Of a stretch of 5,474 bases of DNA, positions 1-5,474 are shown in pieces. Origin of the DNA: Helicobacteraceae bacterium (lineage in GTDB: Bacteria; Campylobacterota; Campylobacteria; Campylobacterales; Sulfurimonadaceae); the NCBI GenBank assembly GCA_027068615.1, contig JAMOQV010000149.1, forward strand, positions 1-5,474. Direction: 5' to 3'. The stretch's first letter is position 1, and each line of letters begins with the position of its first letter. The position numbers and the translations under genes were made by a program. The notes under the pieces are model-generated. The model ran no database searches. It had not been told where the DNA came from and saw only the letters and a list, made by a program, of their open reading frames with translations.

Positions 1-1508
1 TAAACTCAAAAGAGGTTCAACGGATAGAGGATGTCAAATCACTAAGAGAGAGACAGTTTGTAGAAGATGCATCCCCAACAGCACACCCGATACAACCAAA
101 GTCATATATATCTATGAACAACTTTTATACAGCTACAGTTTATGAAAAAGGTGCAGAAGTTATCAGAATGATACATACACTCTTAGGTAAAGATACTTAC
201 AGAAAAGCAACAGATTTATACTTTGAAACTTTTGATGGTCAAGCAGTTACAACTGATGATTTTTTATGGGCTATGAGTGAAGCTAGTGGGATAGACCTTA
301 CACAGTTTAGAGATGGTTGGTACAACAAAAAAGGTACACCTGTTTTAAAAGTTGAAGAGATTTATAAAGATGAAACTTTTACTTTGAAGTTTACTCAAGA
401 GGATGATTTTTATTTCCCATTAAAAGTTGGACTTATAGATAAAGATGGAAAAGAGATAGTAGATGAAACTCTTATCATAGATGCAAAAGAGAAAGAGTTT
501 ATCTATAAAAACTTACCATCAAAACCTATAACATCTATAAACAGAGACTTTTCAGCTCCTATCATAGTAAAAGAGAATGAAAAAGATTTTGCATTTTTGA
601 TGAAGTATGATAAAAACAGCTTTAACAGATACGAAGCTACTCAAAACTTTGCTATGCAAACTATTCAAAATATGATGCAAGAAAAAGAGATAGATAAAAA
701 GTTTATAGAAGCTTACGGCTACCTACTAGACTTAGATATAGACAACTCTTATAAAGCCCTACTTTTAGAACTTCCTAGTATATCTAGCATAATGCAAACT
801 CAAGAGGTTGTTGATTTTGAAATCATCTATAAAGCTAAAGAAAAGTTAACAAAATATATAGCATCTACTTACAAAGAGAAACTTTTAGAAATTTATAACT
901 CACTAGATGATAAAACCATACCAAAGCGTGCTATGAAAAACAGAGCTTTAAGACTCTTAGCACCACTAGAAGATGATAAGATTATAAACTTGGCAAAAGA
1001 GCAATACAAAACATCAACAACAATGACTCAAAGAGTGGTAGCACTTGATGTTTTAGAAAATATCTCAACTTATGATGCAAAAGATGAGTTAGAAGATTTT
1101 TACAGTACTTACAAAAATGATACTTTAGTTATGAATAAGTATTTTACCATCTTGGCATCAGCAGATAAAGATGATGTTTTAAGCAGAGTTAAAAACCTAC
1201 AAAACGATAAAGCTTACGATGAAAAAGTACCAAACCTTGTTCGCTCACTTATAGGAAGTTTTACAAGAAACTACAAATACTTTCATAAAAAAGATGGAAG
1301 TGGGTATAAGTTTGTAGCAGATAAGATTATAGAGATAGACACGATAAACCCTCAGATGGCATCAGGACTATCTGGTGCATTTAAAATCTATCCAAAACTA
1401 AACAATACAAATAAAGCATTAATGAAAAAAGAGTTAGAAAAGATACTAGATAGTGAAAATCTAAGTAAAAACTCTTTAGAGATAGTTAGTAAATGTTTAG
1501 GAGTTTAA
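1..1508 (+). CDS. pepN: Aminopeptidase N, M1 family (C-terminal ~501 residues; 5' end outside window)
   Basis: This is the 3' part of a zinc metallo-aminopeptidase that removes N-terminal residues from peptides in the cytoplasm. The open frame runs from base 3, with no start codon needed inside the window; the in-frame ATG at 114 is internal, since the residues before it (for example EDASPTAHPIQP, about 21-32 of the visible part) are typical PepN sequence. Next come MNNFYTATVYEKGAEV, whose Tyr (codon 141-143) aligns with the catalytic Tyr of M1 enzymes, and then DLYFETFDGQAVTTDDF. The Ig-like domain and the long helical C-terminal domain follow, including RSLIGSF and DGSGYKF near the end, as in Escherichia coli PepN (about 870 residues). 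The zinc-binding HEXXH segment must lie upstream of the window. The frame is intact and ends in TAA. It converges on groEL. The family call is firm; the substrate range cannot be read from the sequence. Confidence 0.96.
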   Translation, partial: NSKEVQRIEDVKSLRERQFVEDASPTAHPIQPKSYISMNNFYTATVYEKGAEVIRMIHTLLGKDTYRKATDLYFETFDGQAVTTDDFLWAMSEASGIDLTQFRDGWYNKKGTPVLKVEEIYKDETFTLKFTQEDDFYFPLKVGLIDKDGKEIVDETLIIDAKEKEFIYKNLPSKPITSINRDFSAPIIVKENEKDFAFLMKYDKNSFNRYEATQNFAMQTIQNMMQEKEIDKKFIEAYGYLLDLDIDNSYKALLLELPSISSIMQTQEVVDFEIIYKAKEKLTKYIASTYKEKLLEIYNSLDDKTIPKRAMKNRALRLLAPLEDDKIINLAKEQYKTSTTMTQRVVALDVLENISTYDAKDELEDFYSTYKNDTLVMNKYFTILASADKDDVLSRVKNLQNDKAYDEKVPNLVRSLIGSFTRNYKYFHKKDGSGYKFVADKIIEIDTINPQMASGLSGAFKIYPKLNNTNKALMKKELEKILDSENLSKNSLEIVSKCLGV

Positions 1509-1515
1509 CAACAGA

Positions 1516-1549
1516 CTTAGAGTGTAGTTTTTAAACTATACACTCTAAG
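1516..1549. terminator. Hairpin between convergent pepN and groEL, probable bidirectional terminator
   Basis: An 11-bp perfect stem pairs CTTAGAGTGTA (1516-1526) with TACACTCTAAG (1539-1549). The inner GTTT/AAAC can pair further, leaving a two-base bulge (TA, 1537-1538). It fills most of the 49-base gap between the pepN stop and the groEL stop, which is where a terminator shared by two converging genes is expected. Neither strand has a clear T-run right after the stem, so it is not a textbook intrinsic terminator. It could also act as a 3'-end stabilising structure or a partial terminator. Confidence 0.6.
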
Positions 1550-1557
1550 GTCAAGAA

Positions 1558-3198
1558 CTACATCATACCTGGCATACCCATCTGAGGTGGCATTCCTCCA
1601 CCCATATCAGCTGATGCTGGAGTTTCTTCTGGGATTTCAAATATAGCTGCTTCTGTTGTTAGAAGTAAGCTTGAAACTGAAGTAGCATTTGTTAAAGCTA
1701 CACGAGCCACTTTTAATGGGTCGATGATGCCAGCTTCAAACATATCTACATACTCACCAGTTGCAGCATTAAAACCTACTGTCTCACTATCTGCATTTTC
1801 AATTCCATTTACTACAACACCAGTATCAAAACCAGCATTTTGAGCGATTTGTTTAACAGGAGCTTTTACAGCACGAAGAATTATCTCTGCACCAATTTTT
1901 TGATCACCCTCTAAATCAAGATTTACTTTTGAAGCAGCACGAACAAGAGCAGCACCACCACCTATAATGATACCCTCTTCAACAGCAGCTTTTGTAGCAC
2001 TTAGTGCATCATCAACTCTATCTTTTTTCTCTTTCATCTCAGTTTCAGTTGCAGCTCCAACTTTTATAACAGCTACACCACCACTAAGTTTTGCAAGTCT
2101 CTCTTGTAGTTTTTCTTTGTCATACTCACTTGTTGTTGCATCGATTTGCACTTTTATCTCTGCTATTCTTCTTTTTACAGCTTCTTCATCACCTGCACCA
2201 TTTACAATAACAGTATTGTCTTTATCTATAACAACACGAGATGCTTGACCTAAGTGTTCTAGTGTAGCACCCTCTATCGTATGACCTGTCTCTTCAGAGA
2301 TAACAGTTCCAGCAGTAAGAGTTGCTATATCGTGAAGCATAGCTTTTCTTCTATCTCCAAAACCTGGTGCTTTAACAGCAGAGATATTTAATACACCACG
2401 AAGTTTATTTACAACTAGAGTTGAAAGTGCCTCACCCTCTACATCTTCAGCGATTATAAGAAGTGGTCTTTGTGTTTTTTGAACTTGTTCTAGTAAAGGA
2501 AGTAAGTCTTTTAATGAAGAGATTTTGCTATCTGCTAGTAAAATCCATGGATTTTCTATCTCAGCTGTCATCTTTTCAGTATTTGTTATAAAATACGGAC
2601 TTAAATAACCTCTATCAAATTGCATACCCTCAACAACATCAAGCTCATCAACGATACCTTTAGCCTCTTCAACAGTTATAACACCATCTTGACCAACTTT
2701 TTCCATAGCTTCAGCTATCATATCACCGATAGCACTATCTGAGTTTGCAGATATTGTAGCAACTTGAGCTATATCTTGCTTACCATTTACTACTTTACTA
2801 GCCTCTTTTAGGTTAGCTAAAATCTCATCACGAGCTTTATCCATCCCTCTTTTTACCTCAACTGGATTAGCTCCAGCTGTGATATTTCTAAGACCTTCAG
2901 AAAAGATAGCATTTGCTAAAACAGTAGCCGTTGTTGTACCATCTCCAGCCTCATCAGCAGTGTTTGATGCTACCTCTTTTACAAGTTGAGCTCCCATATC
3001 TTCTAGTTTATCTTTTAACTCAATCTCACGAGCAACACTTACACCATCTTTTGTAAGAACAGGAGCTCCATAACTTTTTTGTATAAGAACATTGCGACCT
3101 CTTGGACCCATAGTTACTTTTACTGCATCACAAAGTTGTGCTACACCTCTTGCTAAAGAATTTCTTGCTGTATCTGAAAAAATTATCTCTTTTGCCAT
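1558..3198 (-). CDS. groEL: Chaperonin GroEL (Cpn60, HSP60)
   Basis: This is the large subunit of the ATP-driven folding chamber, which forms two seven-membered rings in the cytoplasm and works with the GroES lid. The product is 546 residues, close to the 548 of E. coli. Visible landmarks are VTMGPRGRNV (28-37), TKDG with D51, the ATP-binding GDGTTTATVLA (85-95, D86), KAPGFGDRRK (276-285) in the apical domain, RVDDAL with D397 (the counterpart of the catalytic Asp 398), and the chaperonin signature AAVEEGIIIGGG (404-415). The end is a Gly/Met-rich tail with GGMPPQMGMPGMM. Two consecutive ATG codons occur (3201-3199 and 3198-3196). I chose the second because AGGAG (3210-3206) is 7 bases from it but only 4 from the first, and because MAKEI is the usual family start. 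The gene is downstream of groES and co-transcribed. Position 23 is Cys where Ala is common (QLCDAVKV), a minor oddity. Confidence 0.98.
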   Translation of the reverse strand: MAKEIIFSDTARNSLARGVAQLCDAVKVTMGPRGRNVLIQKSYGAPVLTKDGVSVAREIELKDKLEDMGAQLVKEVASNTADEAGDGTTTATVLANAIFSEGLRNITAGANPVEVKRGMDKARDEILANLKEASKVVNGKQDIAQVATISANSDSAIGDMIAEAMEKVGQDGVITVEEAKGIVDELDVVEGMQFDRGYLSPYFITNTEKMTAEIENPWILLADSKISSLKDLLPLLEQVQKTQRPLLIIAEDVEGEALSTLVVNKLRGVLNISAVKAPGFGDRRKAMLHDIATLTAGTVISEETGHTIEGATLEHLGQASRVVIDKDNTVIVNGAGDEEAVKRRIAEIKVQIDATTSEYDKEKLQERLAKLSGGVAVIKVGAATETEMKEKKDRVDDALSATKAAVEEGIIIGGGAALVRAASKVNLDLEGDQKIGAEIILRAVKAPVKQIAQNAGFDTGVVVNGIENADSETVGFNAATGEYVDMFEAGIIDPLKVARVALTNATSVSSLLLTTEAAIFEIPEETPASADMGGGMPPQMGMPGMM

Positions 3199-3200
3199 CA

Positions 3201-3464
3201 TTATTCTCCTATAATTCCAAAAATATCATCTGTATCTATTACTAAGTATTTTTCATTTTCTATTGTAACTTCATTTCCAGCATATTTACCAAAAACTACT
3301 TTATCCCCATTTGTTAATTCATTAACATCTTTACTAACAGCCACAACCTCACCTTGAGATGGTTTTTCTGTTGCATTATCTGGAATAATAATTCCAGAAG
3401 CCGTAGTATTTGCCTCTTCTAGTCTTTTAACTAGAACTCTTTTTCCTAGTGGTTTAAAGTTCAT
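3201..3464 (-). CDS. groES: Co-chaperonin GroES (Cpn10, HSP10)
   Basis: This small co-chaperonin forms a seven-membered dome that caps GroEL and closes the folding chamber in the cytoplasm. The 87-residue product is within the usual bacterial range of about 86-100. It begins with the family pattern FKPLGKRVLVKRLEE (3-17). The mobile loop that contacts GroEL follows (about 17-33), with its hydrophobic tripeptide as III (25-27) in SGIIIPDNATEKP. Then come QGEVVAVS, the GDKVVFGKYAGNEV segment (about 53-66) and the C-terminal DDIFGIIGE. An AAGGA-type ribosome site (around 3476-3472) is 7 bases upstream of the ATG. The stop codon sits beside the groEL start, and the groEL ribosome site lies within the last codons of groES, so translation of the two is probably coupled. 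It is the first gene of the operon. Confidence 0.97.
   Translation of the reverse strand: MNFKPLGKRVLVKRLEEANTTASGIIIPDNATEKPSQGEVVAVSKDVNELTNGDKVVFGKYAGNEVTIENEKYLVIDTDDIFGIIGE
3206..3210 (-). promoter_or_regulatory. groEL ribosome binding site inside the end of groES
   Basis: On the minus strand AGGAG reads from 3210 to 3206 within the last codons of groES. It is 7 bases from the second of two adjacent ATG codons and 4 from the first. The 7-base spacing favours the start at 3198 and argues for translational coupling of the two chaperonin subunits. Confidence 0.8.
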
Positions 3465-3485
3465 TATTTATTCCTTTTTGTTTTT

Positions 3486-3491
3486 TTTATA
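3486..3491 (-). promoter_or_regulatory. Candidate -10 of the groES-groEL promoter
   Basis: On the minus strand TATAAA (3491-3486) sits in the context GCATTTATAAAA. Transcription would start about 6-8 bases further on, giving a short A-rich leader of roughly 15 bases before the groES ATG, with the ribosome site inside it. No convincing -35 hexamer is visible at normal spacing, which is common in Campylobacterota sigma-70 promoters. The exact hexamer could be shifted by a base or two. Confidence 0.5.
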
Positions 3492-3499
3492 AATGCGAT

Positions 3500-3519
3500 T
3501 TTACCAAATATGTGGTAAA
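3500..3519. promoter_or_regulatory. Perfect inverted repeat in the groES upstream region, candidate operator
   Basis: TTTACCA (3500-3506) and TGGTAAA (3513-3519) form a perfect 7-bp inverted repeat around a 6-base spacer, a typical footprint for a dimeric DNA-binding protein. It ends 8 bases upstream of the candidate groES -10 and so covers the -35 region. It also lies about 30 bases upstream of the -10 of the divergent glycosyltransferase. It does not match the known heat-shock operators CIRCE (TTAGCACTC-N9-GAGTGCTAA) or HAIR (CTTGAGT-N7-ACTCAAG). The binding protein is unknown, and a chance occurrence in AT-rich DNA is possible. Confidence 0.4.
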
Positions 3520-3542
3520 CAAAAAACTAACTTTCAAGAAAA

Positions 3543-3554
3543 TTTTGCTAAAAT
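3543..3554 (+). promoter_or_regulatory. Extended -10 promoter of the glycosyltransferase gene
   Basis: TTTTGC (3543-3548) followed by TAAAAT (3549-3554) matches the extended -10 form typical of Campylobacterota sigma-70 promoters. The predicted start near 3561 leaves a leader of about 15 bases, with TAGGA (3566-3570) 5 bases before the ATG at 3576. No good -35 is seen, as is usual for this group. It is divergent from the groES promoter. Confidence 0.68.
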
Positions 3555-3575
3555 CAAACAAAAAATAGGATTCTT

Positions 3576-4355
3576 ATGAACTTACCCATAGTTATAACAA
3601 ATAGATTATTAAAAATAATAGGAAATATAACTAAAACCTTGTCTTATCCTTTTCATTTTATATTTAAAAATAAAAGATTTTCTATCCCAAAGCAAAGTGA
3701 AGCACTTATAAAATCAGACAAAAAAACAAAGATACCAAAGATTGTATGGCAAACAAACTATACAAATAAAGTAACATTACCTGTTTATGCTAACTATCTT
3801 ATCAACCGTTTACTTGCACCAACTTATGAGTATAGATATATGGGACATGATGAAAGAGATGAATTTATAAAAAATGAAGCACCTAGTGATGTAGCTCAAA
3901 CCTATTCACAACTTACAGATGGGGCTGCTCAAGCTGATGTATGGAGACTTTTTGTACTAGACTATATAGGTGGAGTATATATGGATATAGATGCCCACTT
4001 AGTATGGCCACTTTCAAAAATAATAAAAGAGGACGATGAAGAGATATTTCTACTAAACAAAGAGCATTATACAAACTACTTTATGGCAAGTGCAAAAGAT
4101 AATAAGGTTATAAAAAAAGCACTTAAGCTTATAGTTGAAAATATAAAACAAAAAAAAGTAGATGCAGGGGTATATAGCCTAACGGGACCAAATGTACTAA
4201 ATCTAGCTATTGGAGATAAAAAAGTTAATCATAGATTTTATAGATACACTTGTGTTCAAGGTAGTTTTACAAATGAGTATTTTCAGTATATAGATAAACC
4301 TCGTGGAAAATGGACACATGCAAAAAAAGAGGAACTTTTAAAAGAATCAAAATGA
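3576..4355 (+). CDS. GT32-type glycosyltransferase with DXD sugar-binding motif
   Basis: The product (259 residues) is a likely sugar transferase for a surface polysaccharide. It has the core of the Gly_transf_sug / GT32 (OCH1-like, capsular polysaccharide synthesis) family. IPKIVWQT (53-60) is the first strand. AAQADVWRLFVLDYIGG (117-133) leads into VYMDID, whose DXD pair D137 and D139 would hold the metal and nucleotide-sugar phosphates. TGP (203-205) and a C-terminal KPRGKWTHAKKEELLK segment (241-256) are also family-like. Residues 1-35 are hydrophobic and basic (LLKIIGN, YPFHFIF) and may associate with the inner membrane, but no clear transmembrane helix or signal peptide is evident. The donor and acceptor sugars cannot be read from sequence. 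It has its own promoter and ribosome site, and its TGA overlaps the next gene's ATG, so it is first in a short operon with an acyltransferase. Confidence 0.88.
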   Translation: MNLPIVITNRLLKIIGNITKTLSYPFHFIFKNKRFSIPKQSEALIKSDKKTKIPKIVWQTNYTNKVTLPVYANYLINRLLAPTYEYRYMGHDERDEFIKNEAPSDVAQTYSQLTDGAAQADVWRLFVLDYIGGVYMDIDAHLVWPLSKIIKEDDEEIFLLNKEHYTNYFMASAKDNKVIKKALKLIVENIKQKKVDAGVYSLTGPNVLNLAIGDKKVNHRFYRYTCVQGSFTNEYFQYIDKPRGKWTHAKKEELLKESK

Positions 4356-5020
4356 AAACAGATAAACTAATAAAACTTTTTAGATATGCTTTAGGTTTAC
4401 CAAAAAGTATATATGTAAATTTTAGACTTTTACCTTTTAAACAAGCTGTATTTTTACCTATCATAGTATCTACAAATACAAAACTTATCTCTTTATCTGG
4501 AAAAGCAACTCTTAAAAAAGTAAAAACAGGTATAGTTCGCATAGGTTTTACAGGTGCAGATATGATAGACTTTAACAGCAATCCAACTATGCTACAAGTT
4601 TGTGGAACTATCAACTTTAATGGAAAAGTAAAAATTGCAAAAGGAAGTAGAATAGTTGTTTATGGAGAGTTATCTCTTGGAGACAACTTTATAACAACGG
4701 GATGCTCAACAATAATATGTGCAAAAAATATCTCTATAGGTAACAACACAATGTTAGCATGGGAAAGTATCATAATGGATACTGACCAACATAAAATTTT
4801 TGATAAAGAGAAAAAACATATAAACCAAGATGATAAAGTTACCATAGGAAATGATGTCTGGATAGGGGCTAGAAGCTTTGTACTTAAAAATTCAACTATC
4901 AAAGATGGATGCATTGTAGGTGCAAACACAACTGTATCAAAATCTTTTGATGCTAAAGAAAGTATCATAGTTGGAAATCCACCACGAGTTATAAAAAACT
5001 CTGTTACTTGGCAACACTAA
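4352..5020 (+). CDS. Hexapeptide-repeat (left-handed beta-helix) acyltransferase
   Basis: The 222-residue product is probably a trimeric acyl- or acetyl-CoA-dependent transferase that modifies sugars of a surface glycan. An N-terminal basic, amphipathic part (1-60, with LPKSIYVNFRLLPFKQA at 16-32) precedes a left-handed beta-helix made of repeats such as ISIGNNT (127-133) and VTIGNDVWIGA (163-173). MDTDQHKIF (142-150) supplies the likely catalytic His147 on the extended loop. VGNPPRVIK (207-215) is the usual family ending. I chose the ATG at 4352 because it forms a 4-bp ATGA overlap with the upstream glycosyltransferase stop. A longer frame from 4310 would overlap by 46 bases and add residues unlike the family. 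The only strong Shine-Dalgarno-like sequence (AGAGGAA, 4328-4334) is 17 bases away, so coupling to the upstream gene probably drives translation. Specificity (acetyl or other acyl, O- or N-linked) is unknown. Confidence 0.9.
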   Translation: MKTDKLIKLFRYALGLPKSIYVNFRLLPFKQAVFLPIIVSTNTKLISLSGKATLKKVKTGIVRIGFTGADMIDFNSNPTMLQVCGTINFNGKVKIAKGSRIVVYGELSLGDNFITTGCSTIICAKNISIGNNTMLAWESIIMDTDQHKIFDKEKKHINQDDKVTIGNDVWIGARSFVLKNSTIKDGCIVGANTTVSKSFDAKESIIVGNPPRVIKNSVTWQH

Positions 5021-5027
5021 CAAAAGT

Positions 5028-5474
5028 TTAATGAGACCAATTTACCCCATCTTTTACAACTTTTGCAGGATTACCAACAGCTATAACATTTGAACTTATA
5101 CTTTTTGTGAGTGTTGAGTTTATACCAACTATACTGCCCTCTGCAACCTCAACACCTTTTAGTATAGTTACATTGTCTGCTAACCACACACCTTTTCTTA
5201 TCGTTATATTTTGAGCATTGTTTATCTGCTTATCATCTTTATAGATTGGATGACCATCTGATGTCATAAGCTTTACATTTCTTGAAAACATACAATTTTC
5301 TTCTATGATTAGTTTAGCACCATCTCTTGCACTAAGATAACAATTTTTCCCAATAATAGAGTTTTTAGATATAGATAGATATGAATTATCCCCAGTTATC
5401 TCAATATCTACACCTCTAAGATTAACCCCTTCTTCTAAGATAAGAGTATTGTCACTACCTTTAGATATAACTGT
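5028..5474 (-). CDS. Hexapeptide-repeat acyltransferase, C-terminal 148 residues (5' end outside window)
   Basis: The minus-strand frame is open from the right edge to the TAA at 5030-5028, so the ATG at 5291 is internal and the true start lies beyond the window. The visible part is a left-handed beta-helix: repeats such as LILEEGVNLRGVDIEI (11-26), SISKNSIIGKNCYLSA (34-49) and AKLIIEENCMF (53-63). LMTSDGHPIY (69-78) carries the likely catalytic His75. A C-terminal coil segment, VTILKGVEVAEGSIVGINS, leads to VGNPAKVVKDGVNWSH. This resembles acetyltransferases that modify LPS or capsule sugars. Where the family usually reads IGxxVWIG, this protein has IRKGVWLA (92-99), so two repeat glycines are replaced. 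It converges on the other acyltransferase with 7 bases between stop codons and shares its fold, active-site loop and ending. The acyl donor and acceptor are not known. Confidence 0.87.
   Translation of the reverse strand, partial: TVISKGSDNTLILEEGVNLRGVDIEITGDNSYLSISKNSIIGKNCYLSARDGAKLIIEENCMFSRNVKLMTSDGHPIYKDDKQINNAQNITIRKGVWLADNVTILKGVEVAEGSIVGINSTLTKSISSNVIAVGNPAKVVKDGVNWSH

Noticed and set aside
1967..2248. Plus-strand open frame of 93 codons inside groEL
   Set aside because: It is antisense to a certain GroEL coding region, its product is low-complexity Ser/Ala/Phe-rich, and it has no family resemblance.
3525..3551. Possible CIRCE (HrcA) element, since TGCTAA occurs at 3546-3551
   Set aside because: Only one partial half-site is present; the position expected for the left half (3525-3533) matches TTAGCACTC at just three of nine bases, and TGCTAA is explained by the extended -10 promoter.
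4150..4157. Run of eight A in the glycosyltransferase gene as a phase-variation tract
   Set aside because: Runs of this length are common in AT-rich genes, the reading frame is intact, and known phase-variable tracts in this group are mostly G/C runs.
4310..4351. Longer start for the acyltransferase giving 14 more residues
   Set aside because: It would overlap the upstream gene by 46 bases and add MDTCKKRGTFKRIK, which is unlike the family; the ATG at 4352 gives a standard 4-bp overlap.
4267..4614. Minus-strand open frame of 115 codons across the glycosyltransferase/acyltransferase junction
   Set aside because: It lies opposite two genes with clear family motifs and shows no recognisable domain; its hydrophobic character follows from the antisense of a Lys/Asn-rich frame.
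4660..4968. Minus-strand open frame of 102 codons inside the acyltransferase
   Set aside because: It is a shadow of the hexapeptide-repeat gene, with no motif of its own.
5009..5041. TTGG/CCAA pairing around the convergent stops as a terminator
   Set aside because: The stem is only 4 bp with a loop of over 20 bases, and it arises from conserved Trp codons in the two genes.

Overview
The window reads as an AT-rich chromosomal segment from a Campylobacterota (epsilonproteobacterial) genome. Three things point that way: the GroEL sequence (it begins MAKEIIFSD and ends in a Gly/Met-rich tail); the strong TTTTGC-TAAAAT extended -10 promoter; and the low-GC coding style. A Sulfurimonas-like free-living member is my best guess, but that is inference. 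The window holds six protein genes, two of them cut by its edges. I saw no RNA gene, mobile element or CRISPR array. No stretch longer than about 110 bases lacks a gene.

Left part (1-3575): the 3' portion of pepN (aminopeptidase N, M1 family) runs rightward and converges on the leftward groES-groEL chaperonin operon. A hairpin in the 49-base gap probably serves as terminator for both sides. groES and groEL are tightly coupled: the groEL Shine-Dalgarno lies inside the end of groES. The 111-base region upstream of groES is a divergent promoter region. It carries a perfect 7-bp inverted repeat with a 6-bp spacer next to the likely groES -10, and a well-formed extended -10 for the opposite gene.

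Right part (3576-5474): a surface-glycan module begins. A GT32-type, DXD-containing sugar transferase overlaps by 4 bp (ATGA) with a left-handed beta-helix (hexapeptide repeat) acyltransferase, so the two are probably translated together. Converging on them, with 7 bases between stop codons, is the C-terminal part of a second hexapeptide acyltransferase, whose start lies beyond the right edge. The two acyltransferases share a His active-site region and similar C-termini. The likely joint role is to add and O- or N-acylate sugars of a surface polysaccharide (LPS O-chain, capsule or similar). The window looks like the junction between housekeeping genes and the edge of a polysaccharide cluster.

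I did not find an obviously new biological system. The most useful leads are the uncharacterised operator-like repeat upstream of groES and the altered hexapeptide motif in the right-edge acyltransferase.
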